Part shown: one piece after another, positions 1-8,033 of the stretch
Position numbering within the stretch: position 1 is the stretch's first letter
Layout: each line of letters opens with the position of its first letter
Program-made: the position numbers and the translations under genes
The notes under the pieces: model-generated
Told to the model about the DNA's origin: nothing
What the model saw: the letters and a program-made list of their open reading frames with translations, nothing else
Databases searched by the model: none
NCBI RefSeq assembly: GCF_014653155.1
Contig: NZ_BNAF01000005.1
Location: 248,001 to 312,000 of the forward strand
DNA from: Sphingobacterium griseoflavum
Lineage (GTDB): Bacteria; Bacteroidota; Bacteroidia; Sphingobacteriales; Sphingobacteriaceae
Direction of reading: 5' to 3'
DNA length: 64,000 nucleotides

Positions 1-951
1 GATGTCCGTCAAGTGTACATCCAAGAGCTTTTTCTCGAAGAGCTGCAGCAGCTGCTCCTGGTTCGGGTCGGCCTCCCCGTCGGCCAACAGCGTTGTTATC
101 CCTTCGCTTCCTAGCCATTGGCGCAGTTTGCGGTAGTCGGCTTCCGTTTCGTGAAACGGCTCCTCGATCCAAAAAAGCTTGACACCGGAAATTCCTTTTA
201 AATATTGGATAAAGCGATCCACAGTAAAACCATTATTACCATCCACGAGTATCTCGCAATCGGGAAAGGCTTTGGCTACCGCCTTCGTCACATCGATGTC
301 GCGCTGCAAGCCGGCGTCGGCGGGCATCCATTTATGTCCACGTCCTATCTTCAGCTTAAATTGACGATAGCCCATGGCGTAATCCTCACGACATTCTTCC
401 AGCACCTTGTCTATGCCCGCCGGCTTATCGCGCGGTTCGAGGTCGTCAAAATAGAGCATACCACTGTAGCAGTCGTTGATGATGGGTTGCGCCTGCCCCA
501 GCAAGGCATACACGGGCTTCTGCAGGATAACGCCTGCGAGGTCGTGCAAAGCGATATCGAACGGTATATACCGGGCATCTGTAATACCGATTTGCCGTTG
601 GAATAGTTCGCCGATTTTTTTACCGATCATGGTCTTGGCAATAGGTTCGGCCTCTCTGCGAGATCCGCGCAGCGATGCCCAGCCCATAGCACCCCGATCG
701 GTGTACAGTACACAGATGTCTACCTGTGGCCCATGTCCATGCAAGTCCAACCGCGCATTTTTGCCGACGAGTCTCGGATAATTTAACTGTACCGTAGAAA
801 AACGAATATCTTTTATTCGATGGTAGTCGAGCTCTTTATCAGGAGCTGCGGATAAGTCCAAATCAAAGGGCATGCCCATCAGTTTGGTGTGCGCTAAAGC
901 GGTCGATGCAATGCCTAGATTTAAGGCCTGTAGGAATGTTCTTCTCCTCAT
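1..951 (-). CDS. Enolase-superfamily enzyme (mandelate racemase / muconate lactonizing group), Tat-exported, partial
   Basis: The reading frame is open from an ATG at 951 to the left edge of the window (317 codons), so the C-terminus is missing. The N-terminus MRRRTFLQ followed by a hydrophobic stretch is a twin-arginine signal, suggesting export of a folded metalloenzyme to the periplasm. The enolase-superfamily barrel is recognisable: a KLKIGRG strand with the K-x-K catalytic pattern, LVDGNNGF carrying the first metal-binding Asp, and WIEEPF with the second metal-binding Glu. Known members dehydrate or epimerise sugar acids or related hydroxy acids; the substrate cannot be read from the sequence. 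It is the last visible gene of the minus-strand polysaccharide locus, 133 nt after the response regulator, which suggests it acts on a released sugar acid (inference). Confidence 0.85.
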   Translation of the reverse strand, partial: MRRRTFLQALNLGIASTALAHTKLMGMPFDLDLSAAPDKELDYHRIKDIRFSTVQLNYPRLVGKNARLDLHGHGPQVDICVLYTDRGAMGWASLRGSRREAEPIAKTMIGKKIGELFQRQIGITDARYIPFDIALHDLAGVILQKPVYALLGQAQPIINDCYSGMLYFDDLEPRDKPAGIDKVLEECREDYAMGYRQFKLKIGRGHKWMPADAGLQRDIDVTKAVAKAFPDCEILVDGNNGFTVDRFIQYLKGISGVKLFWIEEPFHETEADYRKLRQWLGSEGITTLLADGEADPNQEQLLQLFEKKLLDVHLTDI

Positions 952-1084
952 AATGGGTTTATATTTGTGATCCGGTTGACGATAGATCACAAGATTAGCA
1001 CTAAAACGTTTAACTGTCCCTGCTAATATAACATTTTTGGATGAAAAACCGGTTCTGCAGCAATATTTAAACAAAAAATATACC

Positions 1085-1924
1085 TCAGCTGTTCGTACCA
1101 GTCAATGATTGGTTTTGGGCTGCGTGATGGTCATTTCTGTAGGTTTTCGGACTGACGTGGAAATTCCGAATAAAATTTCGTACGAAATGGGACGAAGTAC
1201 TGAAACCGACCATAGTGGATATCTCATATATTTTAAACTGTGTTTGTCGCAAAAGTTCGGCAGCCTTGTTCAGTCTGGTCATGTTGATGAGCTCATTGGG
1301 TGACAGGTTGGACAGCAGTCTGATTTTACGATACAGCGTTGGTCTGCTCATATTCATATAGGCGGCCAATTCGTCAACGCATAATGAGCGAACGGCGATA
1401 TTTTCTAAGATAAAGAGATTCAATTTAATCAAGAATCCCTTCTCATTTCTGTTGGTTTGTGCAGTTGCGGACGAACGCTGCGGTGATCGGTTATAATGTA
1501 CGCGGATATTTTGACGATTACGCAGTAGGCTGTTGATCTGCGCAACAAGAAGGTCGGGCAGAAAGGGCTTTTCGAGATATACATCCGCACCATGCTCCAG
1601 TCCTTGAATTTTCGATCCCAACGTGTTTTTAGCCGTTAGCATGATAAAGGGTATATGCTGCAATAGCACGTTGCCTTTCACATGCCGGCACAGTTCGAAG
1701 CCATCGACAAGTGGCATCATTACATCGCTAACAATAAGGTCAATAGCCGTGCGCTCGATAAGATCAATAGCTGCAGCTCCATCCAAGGCCGTGACGATGT
1801 TGTGCCTCTCAGAAAGTACATCTTCCAAGAACTCAACCATGTCTGGATTGTCGTCGACAACCAGTAGCGTGTATTTTACAGGTTTACTTGTTTGCATAGG
1901 TTCAGATGAAAGGCGCTTCGACAT
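1085..1924 (-). CDS. Response regulator: receiver domain plus AraC-type DNA-binding domain (orphan)
   Basis: The protein has 279 residues. The receiver domain spans about 17-135, with acidic pocket VVDDN near 23-26, phospho-acceptor Asp67 in SDVMMP and Lys in LEKPF. An AraC-type helix-turn-helix domain follows at about 165-270 (MNMSRPTLYRKI, then VGFSTSSHFVRNF). This matches the C-terminal half of Bacteroidota hybrid sensors, but no kinase is attached or adjacent. It aligns along its whole length with the regulator at 20837-21604. Being downstream of the GH43 gene on the same strand, it may be transcribed with the locus it controls (inference). A second possible start is Met10, which would give a receiver beginning closer to the usual place; neither start has a clear ribosome binding site. 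Confidence 0.88.
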   Translation of the reverse strand: MSKRLSSEPMQTSKPVKYTLLVVDDNPDMVEFLEDVLSERHNIVTALDGAAAIDLIERTAIDLIVSDVMMPLVDGFELCRHVKGNVLLQHIPFIMLTAKNTLGSKIQGLEHGADVYLEKPFLPDLLVAQINSLLRNRQNIRVHYNRSPQRSSATAQTNRNEKGFLIKLNLFILENIAVRSLCVDELAAYMNMSRPTLYRKIRLLSNLSPNELINMTRLNKAAELLRQTQFKIYEISTMVGFSTSSHFVRNFIRNFHVSPKTYRNDHHAAQNQSLTGTNS

Positions 1925-2071
1925 GTACAGTATAAAGTTGGAGCACAGGTGAACGCCATTAACGCGATCTTGCCAGGTGGCATCCCCGAGCTACTATCTT
2001 TTTTTGATAGCTCGAGGATACACCATCTGTTTCGACAGTAGGCAACGCGGCGTGCCTGCATCGGCTCCTTT
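1925..2071 (-). other. Short gap with two hairpins between GH43 and regulator genes
   Basis: The 147-nt gap holds an imperfect hairpin at 1987-2014 (9 paired bases, a 3-nt bulge, 7-nt A/T loop). An 8-bp hairpin at 2061-2079 overlaps the end of the GH43 gene. Neither is followed by a T tract on the minus strand, so they may be RNA processing or partial termination signals rather than clean terminators. Confidence 0.35.
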
Positions 2072-3574
2072 TCAAGGAGCCTGATAGCGGAACGTTCCCG
2101 CCTCGGCAAGTCCGGGTTGCGGCTGATTGTCATGTCCACTTTTGGGGATGAGCCTGAAGTAGCGGAATGCTATTTGGCTAGGAAGCGGGAGGTACTGTGT
2201 TTTCCCTTCGATATTTTGCAGCTCAAACTCACCTAAACTTAGCCAAGACTGATCATCGCTGCTAACCTCAATATCCAACTTTTTGATTTTGCGATCACCA
2301 TTTTTTTGCGCAATGGCAAAGCCATCCACATGCAGTGTTTTGTGCATATCAATCGTAATCCAGTGATCCGGATAGTTTGTTGGATTGGTAGAGTAGCGTG
2401 TTATCCAATAAGAGGATAGGTCGTTGTCAATCAAACGGTCGGCAAGTCTAGTATTAACCAGCTCTTCCGAGCTATAGCCAGACACCGACCAATTATCCTT
2501 TTTGTAGATTTCACGTAGGCGCTCGCCAGCCGGACGTTTACGTGCTTGGCCAATTTTTGCAGGGACACCAAAATCTGGCGTGCCATCTGCAAACCAATTG
2601 AAAGCTTGTATACGTGCATTGCGACCATTATTGCTCCCCCCGTTTGGAAGGCTGCGTGCGTGGTAAATGATCCAATCTTCGGATCCATCGGGTGATTGGA
2701 AAAAGCCGTTATGCCCTGGACCATAGGCCCCACTTTCAGCCAACATCGAGAAGACCGGTTCCGATTTTTTTGTCCAATCGCCAGGGTTCATGGGGTCGCC
2801 ACCTGTTGTTAAACGCAGAAGCCCCAAGCAATAATTGTCTACCCAATATCCGCTGCCGGAGTAGACCACCAAAACTTCTCCCGACGGGTTATGCAGTATC
2901 TGCGGCCCCTCATTGATAGGGTTACCGAATTTTTCCCAAGGATATGTAGGAGTTGCGATGCTTACCTTATCGCCCACGATGGTCCAAGGGTTACTCATCT
3001 TGGCAATATAGATGTTCTGCGGTGGAGCACCGGCATTGCCGCCAGACCACAGCATGTACATTTGACCGTTATGGTGTAAAATAGTTCCGTCAATAGCCCA
3101 TTGATTGCTACTGTCGCCCACCTTTCCTTTAAAAACCCATTCTCCTTCCATCGGATTTGCCGAATCGTTTTCCACCACATACATTCTATGGTTAGCGTTA
3201 CTGCCGTTGTCAGCCGAAAAGTAGATATACCATTTTCCATTGATCTCGTGCAGCTCGGGTGCCCACAGGTTTTTTGAGTATGCCGTTCCTGTCGGAGGAA
3301 TCCAAGCATCATGACTTTTTGCTAAAGCTAGTTCAGCGATGCGGTCGGTTTCGTAGAGTACCAATTTGCTTCCTTGCGTATAAGTAAAATAATATGTGCC
3401 GTTTTTTTGCGTGACCCAAGGATCGGCGCCCCGGGTAAGGATTGGATTGACAAAACTGTCCTCAAGCGTCACCTGCGCCTGCGGATTCAGCCCGTTAAAG
3501 TCGCCGATCTTCTCGCAGGAGACGGCGGATAGGAGGGCAAGTACCCCAGCTAGTTTAATCATGGTCTTCTTCAT
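2072..3574 (-). CDS. GH43-family glycoside hydrolase lipoprotein with C-terminal discoidin domain
   Basis: The protein has 500 residues. A lipoprotein signal ends LLSAVSC (Cys20), so it is probably anchored in the outer membrane. A five-bladed propeller of the GH43 clan covers about 40-345. The three expected acids are visible: Asp51 in GADPWV (base), Asp162 in AIDGTIL (pKa modulator) and Glu222 in NEGPQ (general acid). Family members cleave arabinose, xylose or galactose linkages from plant or microbial glycans. Residues about 360-498 form an F5/8 type C (discoidin) sugar-binding domain that closely resembles the C-terminus of the next protein upstream. It sits in the SusCD operon, so it probably trims glycan at the cell surface. 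The exact linkage is not predictable. Confidence 0.9.
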   Translation of the reverse strand: MKKTMIKLAGVLALLSAVSCEKIGDFNGLNPQAQVTLEDSFVNPILTRGADPWVTQKNGTYYFTYTQGSKLVLYETDRIAELALAKSHDAWIPPTGTAYSKNLWAPELHEINGKWYIYFSADNGSNANHRMYVVENDSANPMEGEWVFKGKVGDSSNQWAIDGTILHHNGQMYMLWSGGNAGAPPQNIYIAKMSNPWTIVGDKVSIATPTYPWEKFGNPINEGPQILHNPSGEVLVVYSGSGYWVDNYCLGLLRLTTGGDPMNPGDWTKKSEPVFSMLAESGAYGPGHNGFFQSPDGSEDWIIYHARSLPNGGSNNGRNARIQAFNWFADGTPDFGVPAKIGQARKRPAGERLREIYKKDNWSVSGYSSEELVNTRLADRLIDNDLSSYWITRYSTNPTNYPDHWITIDMHKTLHVDGFAIAQKNGDRKIKKLDIEVSSDDQSWLSLGEFELQNIEGKTQYLPLPSQIAFRYFRLIPKSGHDNQPQPGLAEAGTFRYQAP

Positions 3575-3617
3575 CTATTAAAAAATCTACGGCAATAAAA
3601 CATGCGTAAGCATTTTT

Positions 3618-4766
3618 TTAATTGCCAATGGTGTATGTTCCAATTTCTGCCAGGCCAGGCTGCCTTTGGCTGTCATGACCGCTGAGCGGTACAACTTTGA
3701 AATACCGAAGAGATTTTCTGGCAGGCAGATCAATATACTGGTAGGTACGATCAATGGCAGCGAGCCCATACCGACCAACACTTTCGAAAGTTTCGTTGTC
3801 TTGACTAATGAATATTTCCAGTTCGCGAACTTTTCTATCGCCGTTTTTTTGTGCAAAGAAGAATCCATCCACTTGCAGCTCTTCCTTCATGTCAATGGTA
3901 ATCCAATGGTTAGGGTAGTCCGTGGGTTGTGTTGAATAACGCGTAATCCAGAAAGTAGCCACATCATCATCGATAACCCTATTCGCCAGCCGGTTATTGG
4001 CAGGTTCTTCCGAACTAAAGCCGGCGATGGCCCAGTTGGTGCGCGGATGAAGGCTGCGTTCGGTAGGCAAATAGCTTACAGGATCGATGTTTTGCGTCGG
4101 CGCATAAAACATATCAATAGCCAAGGAGGTAGGCTTAAACAGCGTACGATAGTTGATGCGGGTATCGGGTTTGTAATTAGGCAGACGGGTTTGATGTATC
4201 GCTGCTTCGCTAAACACGGTAGCGGAGTCGCCTGTTAAAGTGAGGTAGGAGATTTCGATTCCGCGTAGCGTGCTATCACCCGATTCGGGGATCCAATTGA
4301 CGATAAGATCTTGGTTTTCCTTTCTGATTTGTTCGATAATCCGATTGTTTAAGTTGGCGGAGTAGTTGGGGCCGTATACGCGTCCGAAAACCTCTGCGCG
4401 CATCGATTGATTTCCTTCGCTATCGTAGGTGCGGATATCGAAAGTGTAAATGCCTTCTTCGATAGTTGGTATCAGAATATCCTTGTATGTGGCAATATCT
4501 TCGGCAAGAATGGGGGTTTCAAATATGCCGTTCGCCCCCCAAGATATGCGCATCTTTACGACGCGAGCGTCCGTGCTGATAAGCGATTGTATGGCTGCTC
4601 GATTGTATCCCGGCTTGAACGATATCGAATCTACCCGACCTGGGTACACCCGTTCTGCATTTTCCAGATAATCGCTATAGTAATAGTCTATCGGCGTACA
4701 TCTGCAAAGCAGAATAATACCAAAAATGAAGTAGCTGAAGTGGCTGTTTAATACGTTCTTTATCAT
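3618..4766 (-). CDS. DUF4998-like surface lipoprotein with discoidin domain
   Basis: The start is taken at ATG 4766, which gives a lipoprotein signal ending in IILLCRC. A longer open frame to 4895 would bury that signal behind 43 charged residues and would run into the preceding gene. The N-terminal half resembles DUF4998 (VYPGRVDSI and the later EGIYTFDIRTYDSEGN are typical). The C-terminal ~140 residues are an F5/8 type C domain nearly parallel to that of the GH43 protein (shared WITRYST, HWITIDM, QKNGDRK, SGHD and QPGLAE). No catalytic motif is seen. It is probably a cell-surface glycan-binding protein for the neighbouring SusCD system. It lies 43 nt before the GH43 gene and 44 nt after the gene at 4811. 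Confidence 0.82.
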   Translation of the reverse strand: MIKNVLNSHFSYFIFGIILLCRCTPIDYYYSDYLENAERVYPGRVDSISFKPGYNRAAIQSLISTDARVVKMRISWGANGIFETPILAEDIATYKDILIPTIEEGIYTFDIRTYDSEGNQSMRAEVFGRVYGPNYSANLNNRIIEQIRKENQDLIVNWIPESGDSTLRGIEISYLTLTGDSATVFSEAAIHQTRLPNYKPDTRINYRTLFKPTSLAIDMFYAPTQNIDPVSYLPTERSLHPRTNWAIAGFSSEEPANNRLANRVIDDDVATFWITRYSTQPTDYPNHWITIDMKEELQVDGFFFAQKNGDRKVRELEIFISQDNETFESVGRYGLAAIDRTYQYIDLPARKSLRYFKVVPLSGHDSQRQPGLAEIGTYTIGN

Positions 4767-4810
4767 GATTTCAGTAAAAAATGCTGTTTTGCTTGTTATG
4801 TTATTTGTTT

Positions 4811-6010
4811 TTACTCTGCTCTGCCGTAAAAAGTCAACTCTCCTAGGGCAACATCGGAGTTCCCTCCCCAAGTGTCTAAAGTTCGGAAGCGCCAATAACG
4901 ATAGGGCTGCTGTTGCAGCTCCACATCAAACTCTTCGCCGGCACGGGCATAGGCAATGTCGTCGGCTGTTTGCTCGCCCAGTGGTAGGCCCGATGGTTTG
5001 ATGGAGGTGAACGTTCCTACCTGCGTCCACGATTCCCAGCTTCCATCCGGATTTGGCGCGTTAGAGCCCCATAGTTCGAAAACTTTTGGATGATTGAAAC
5101 GGTATTCATTGCTTAAACGGGAATACATTACGAATCGGCTAAGCATGGCGCTGACACCCATATCAAAAGAGAAGTGTTGCGGAATACCGGTTCCAGGTTT
5201 GGTATGAAGAATTGTCGTCGCCACCCGATCAGCACCGTCCCATAAGACATCGGTCGAACGAAAGCCTGTATGCGCTGCGTACGTATCGCTAGGCAAGTTA
5301 TACGTTTTGAAGAGCGACTTGTCCATCATAACCTCAAATATGGGAACGAAGGTTCGTACTAAAGTGTCTGAGTGATTATTCCAACGGTCGGTAATATATA
5401 TCCCGAATTCGCGCTCTTCGGCCGCATATCCGCGAACATTAAACATCCCGGCGTTTCGTTTTGTGTAGTGATCGGTAGCGCGTTCCCATTGTCCGTTTTG
5501 ATTTTTTGTCAACACATGGATCACCAGCGGAGCCTCTACCGTATTTTCATAGTTTAGTCGAATGCCACCAAAAGTCGGAAGAAGATTTCCGTCCTTGGCA
5601 ATGGTCTCTAAAGTTTGAAGATAGGGCGGGGTCAGGGTGGTGACCGTGATGGAAGTTGGTTCCGATTCAACTTCGCCCACTGCGACAGCAATAAGGTTAA
5701 CCTGATAATCACCAGCTTGTGCGAAGCCATCGACCACTATACTGTTTTTGTAAATGGATGCTTTGTTTTCCCGTACACTGCCATCGCCAAGCGTATATAC
5801 CGCTTTGACATAACGCAGATCTTTATTGCTGGGCAGGGCATAGTTGATGATGGCACCGCCAGCGATGCTTTTTATGTCGTAAGAGCGAATGGCATCTGGC
5901 TTTTCACCGGTTCGCGATGGTCCGGGTTCCTGCTTGTCTTCGCAGGAGATCATTATGAAGGCCATCCATGCACCAAATGTGCTTACTATAATCTTTTTGA
6001 AGCTGTTCAT
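4811..6010 (-). CDS. DUF4959/DUF5126/DUF5000-type surface glycan-binding lipoprotein
   Basis: The protein has 399 residues with a lipoprotein signal (Cys near 23 in IMISCED). The N-terminal ~100 residues look like the fibronectin-type DUF4959. The middle (about 125-235) resembles DUF5126. The C-terminal ~140 residues, including the WESWTQVG and YRYWRFRTLDTWGG segments, look like a DUF5000/discoidin-type jelly roll. Such proteins commonly follow SusD in Bacteroidota loci and take the place of SusE/SusF as surface binding proteins. No enzyme motif is visible. It lies 34 nt after the SusD gene on the same strand. Domain names are from recognition, not a search. Confidence 0.82.
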   Translation of the reverse strand: MNSFKKIIVSTFGAWMAFIMISCEDKQEPGPSRTGEKPDAIRSYDIKSIAGGAIINYALPSNKDLRYVKAVYTLGDGSVRENKASIYKNSIVVDGFAQAGDYQVNLIAVAVGEVESEPTSITVTTLTPPYLQTLETIAKDGNLLPTFGGIRLNYENTVEAPLVIHVLTKNQNGQWERATDHYTKRNAGMFNVRGYAAEEREFGIYITDRWNNHSDTLVRTFVPIFEVMMDKSLFKTYNLPSDTYAAHTGFRSTDVLWDGADRVATTILHTKPGTGIPQHFSFDMGVSAMLSRFVMYSRLSNEYRFNHPKVFELWGSNAPNPDGSWESWTQVGTFTSIKPSGLPLGEQTADDIAYARAGEEFDVELQQQPYRYWRFRTLDTWGGNSDVALGELTFYGRAE

Positions 6011-6044
6011 GATAGTGATCTTAATTCGTTGAAGGAATATTAAT

Positions 6045-8033
6045 TTACTGCCAAAGGGGCGTTTGCAAGAGTTTTGGATTGCGCCGAATCTCGGCTATAC
6101 TAATCGGCCAGAAATAGTCTCGTTGTGTAAAGGTACGGTTGTACATGACTACTCGACGATAATAGGTTTGTGGCGTTATCTGCCGGATATCCCAGCCGTA
6201 GATCGGTGTATTGAGTTCGTCCTGCGCGGTTTTCCACCGTCTAAGATCCCAAAAACGTTGGGATTCAAAAGCTAACTCAATGGTGCGCTCACGATGGATG
6301 ATCTCCCGTAATCCCTCCTGTGTGTTGGGTTTGCTTGGATTGATAGAGAAGTCTGCCCAAGATTCGACAACCCCCCGCAGTCCACTACGTTCGCGAATGG
6401 CATCAAGATAAGTAAAGGCTTCTTCGGAAGGCCCATCGATTTCGTTTATGGCCTCGGCGTAAAGCAGATATAGGTTGCCTAACCGCATCATCGTAAACGG
6501 GTAGCCATAGGTAGTAAAGTTGTTATTTTCGCCGATGGTATTCATATAGCTGACCAATTTTTTTGGCGTATAACCGGTTCCCGAGTATTGCGTAGGAGAG
6601 TTTGTTGCGGCTATATTCCCGCCTGGACGGGCATTTGTAGCATAAGCTAGTGAATCGTTGTTGTTATTGTTCATAAAATAACGTCCCCCATCAAACGACA
6701 GTGATCCGTAAAATCGATTCTCCCGATCAAAATGTAATCCTACAGTAGTATAGCCGGAAATCAGATCATAGGAGTAGGGCGACTCGCCTACAGGAACATT
6801 GCGCAGATCAAAACGTTTGGCATAGTCCCAAGTGAAATCTTCCTCAATAGGCACGCCGTTTTTACTATAAAACTTCAAGGCCATATTTAAGGTTGGTGCC
6901 AAATACCCACCCATTGACTGATTGGTGATACGTGCTGGGTCTATACTGCGGGGCATGAACGCTTTCGCTTGGTGGTCGGCGTTTGCCGTACTGCGGTTAT
7001 TTATCCAAATGGCTTCTGCATTATTCTGTCTTTCGGTCACCGCTTGGCGTAAATTCATTTGGTAGATGGTGCTTTGTTGAGGAGCTTTTGCCATGGTCGG
7101 TGCGGGAATCCACTTTTGCAGCGATCTCCCTGCCGCATGGGCTGCATCAATAGCTTCTTTGCAGGCGACGGCCGCTATACGCCATTTTTCTGGCCGATAG
7201 TCTCCGTTAAACAAGGGCTGCCCTTGGGCGTTGTTATAGGCTGGGTAGTCGGTATTGCCATTGAACAAGGGGCTGGCTGCTGTCACCAATATTTCGGCCT
7301 TCATCGCTTTGGCCACAAGTTGTGTCACCCGGCCATTTTCTTGAGCCGGAAGTAACAGATCGGGCATCAAGGCAGGCATAACGCTATCAATTTTAGCTAC
7401 GATATACGCAAACACGTCATCTGTTGGCTGCCGTTCGAAACTGATATTGGCAGGATCCTCAAAAGTGGGTGTATTGATGTCGACAATTGGGATTGGTCCA
7501 TACATCCTTAGCAAGTAATAGTGGTAATATGCTTTCAAGAACTGCACCTCCGCAGCCCAACGATCTTTCTCCGTCGGATCCATATCGGGTACGCCTTGTA
7601 TGTTTTCCAAAAAGATATTGCAATCCCGAATACCGCGCCAAAGCGATATTTGTTCGTCACCTGAACTACCTTGGTTATTGCCATCCCAAAAATTCAGTAA
7701 GGGACTATTGGTGTTTTGCCCACCCATAGCAACATACCAGGCCGGCCAGTTGCCTTGAGAAAAATTACTGGTGGAGTTTAACCAAAACTCATCGCCCGAG
7801 AGTAGCGCAGCATTTGAACTGAGGTAGTATCCACGTGGGATCCAGCTGTAACAGGTAAAAAGATAGCGCTCAGCCATTGTCCGCATGCTAAACGCCTGCT
7901 CGAGCTGGGCCACATTGTCGGGTACGATATCCATAAATTTATTGCAGCTGCCTAGCAGCAACAGCCCGAAAAGAAGGCATTTTTTTAGGCTATTTTTCAT
8001 CATATTCGCTATGTTGTTTTTATCCGTCATCAT
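6045..8033 (-). CDS. SusD/RagB-family nutrient-binding outer membrane lipoprotein (SusD1)
   Basis: The protein has about 662 residues. The hydrophobic signal ends LLLLGSC, and the following residues NKFMDIVP are typical of SusD. SusD-like helical repeats follow, and the C-terminus ends with the usual ERTIELAFESQRFWDLRRW motif. It is the lid that binds glycan over its SusC partner. The ATG at 8033 overlaps the SusC1 stop codon by one base (TAATG), pointing to translational coupling. An internal ATG pair at 8000-8003 would give a more usual signal length, so the exact start is open. It is longer than average for the family (~500-600). Confidence 0.93.
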   Translation of the reverse strand: MMTDKNNIANMMKNSLKKCLLFGLLLLGSCNKFMDIVPDNVAQLEQAFSMRTMAERYLFTCYSWIPRGYYLSSNAALLSGDEFWLNSTSNFSQGNWPAWYVAMGGQNTNSPLLNFWDGNNQGSSGDEQISLWRGIRDCNIFLENIQGVPDMDPTEKDRWAAEVQFLKAYYHYYLLRMYGPIPIVDINTPTFEDPANISFERQPTDDVFAYIVAKIDSVMPALMPDLLLPAQENGRVTQLVAKAMKAEILVTAASPLFNGNTDYPAYNNAQGQPLFNGDYRPEKWRIAAVACKEAIDAAHAAGRSLQKWIPAPTMAKAPQQSTIYQMNLRQAVTERQNNAEAIWINNRSTANADHQAKAFMPRSIDPARITNQSMGGYLAPTLNMALKFYSKNGVPIEEDFTWDYAKRFDLRNVPVGESPYSYDLISGYTTVGLHFDRENRFYGSLSFDGGRYFMNNNNNDSLAYATNARPGGNIAATNSPTQYSGTGYTPKKLVSYMNTIGENNNFTTYGYPFTMMRLGNLYLLYAEAINEIDGPSEEAFTYLDAIRERSGLRGVVESWADFSINPSKPNTQEGLREIIHRERTIELAFESQRFWDLRRWKTAQDELNTPIYGWDIRQITPQTYYRRVVMYNRTFTQRDYFWPISIAEIRRNPKLLQTPLWQ

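Noticed and set aside
1876..2139. An 87-codon frame on the minus strand spanning the end of the GH43 gene and start of the regulator gene.
   Set aside because: It overlaps both real genes in another frame, its translation has no domain, signal or codon pattern of the neighbours.
4767..4895. N-terminal extension of the 3618 gene to 4895.
   Set aside because: It would put 43 mostly polar residues ahead of a lipoprotein signal and overlap the gene ending at 4811.
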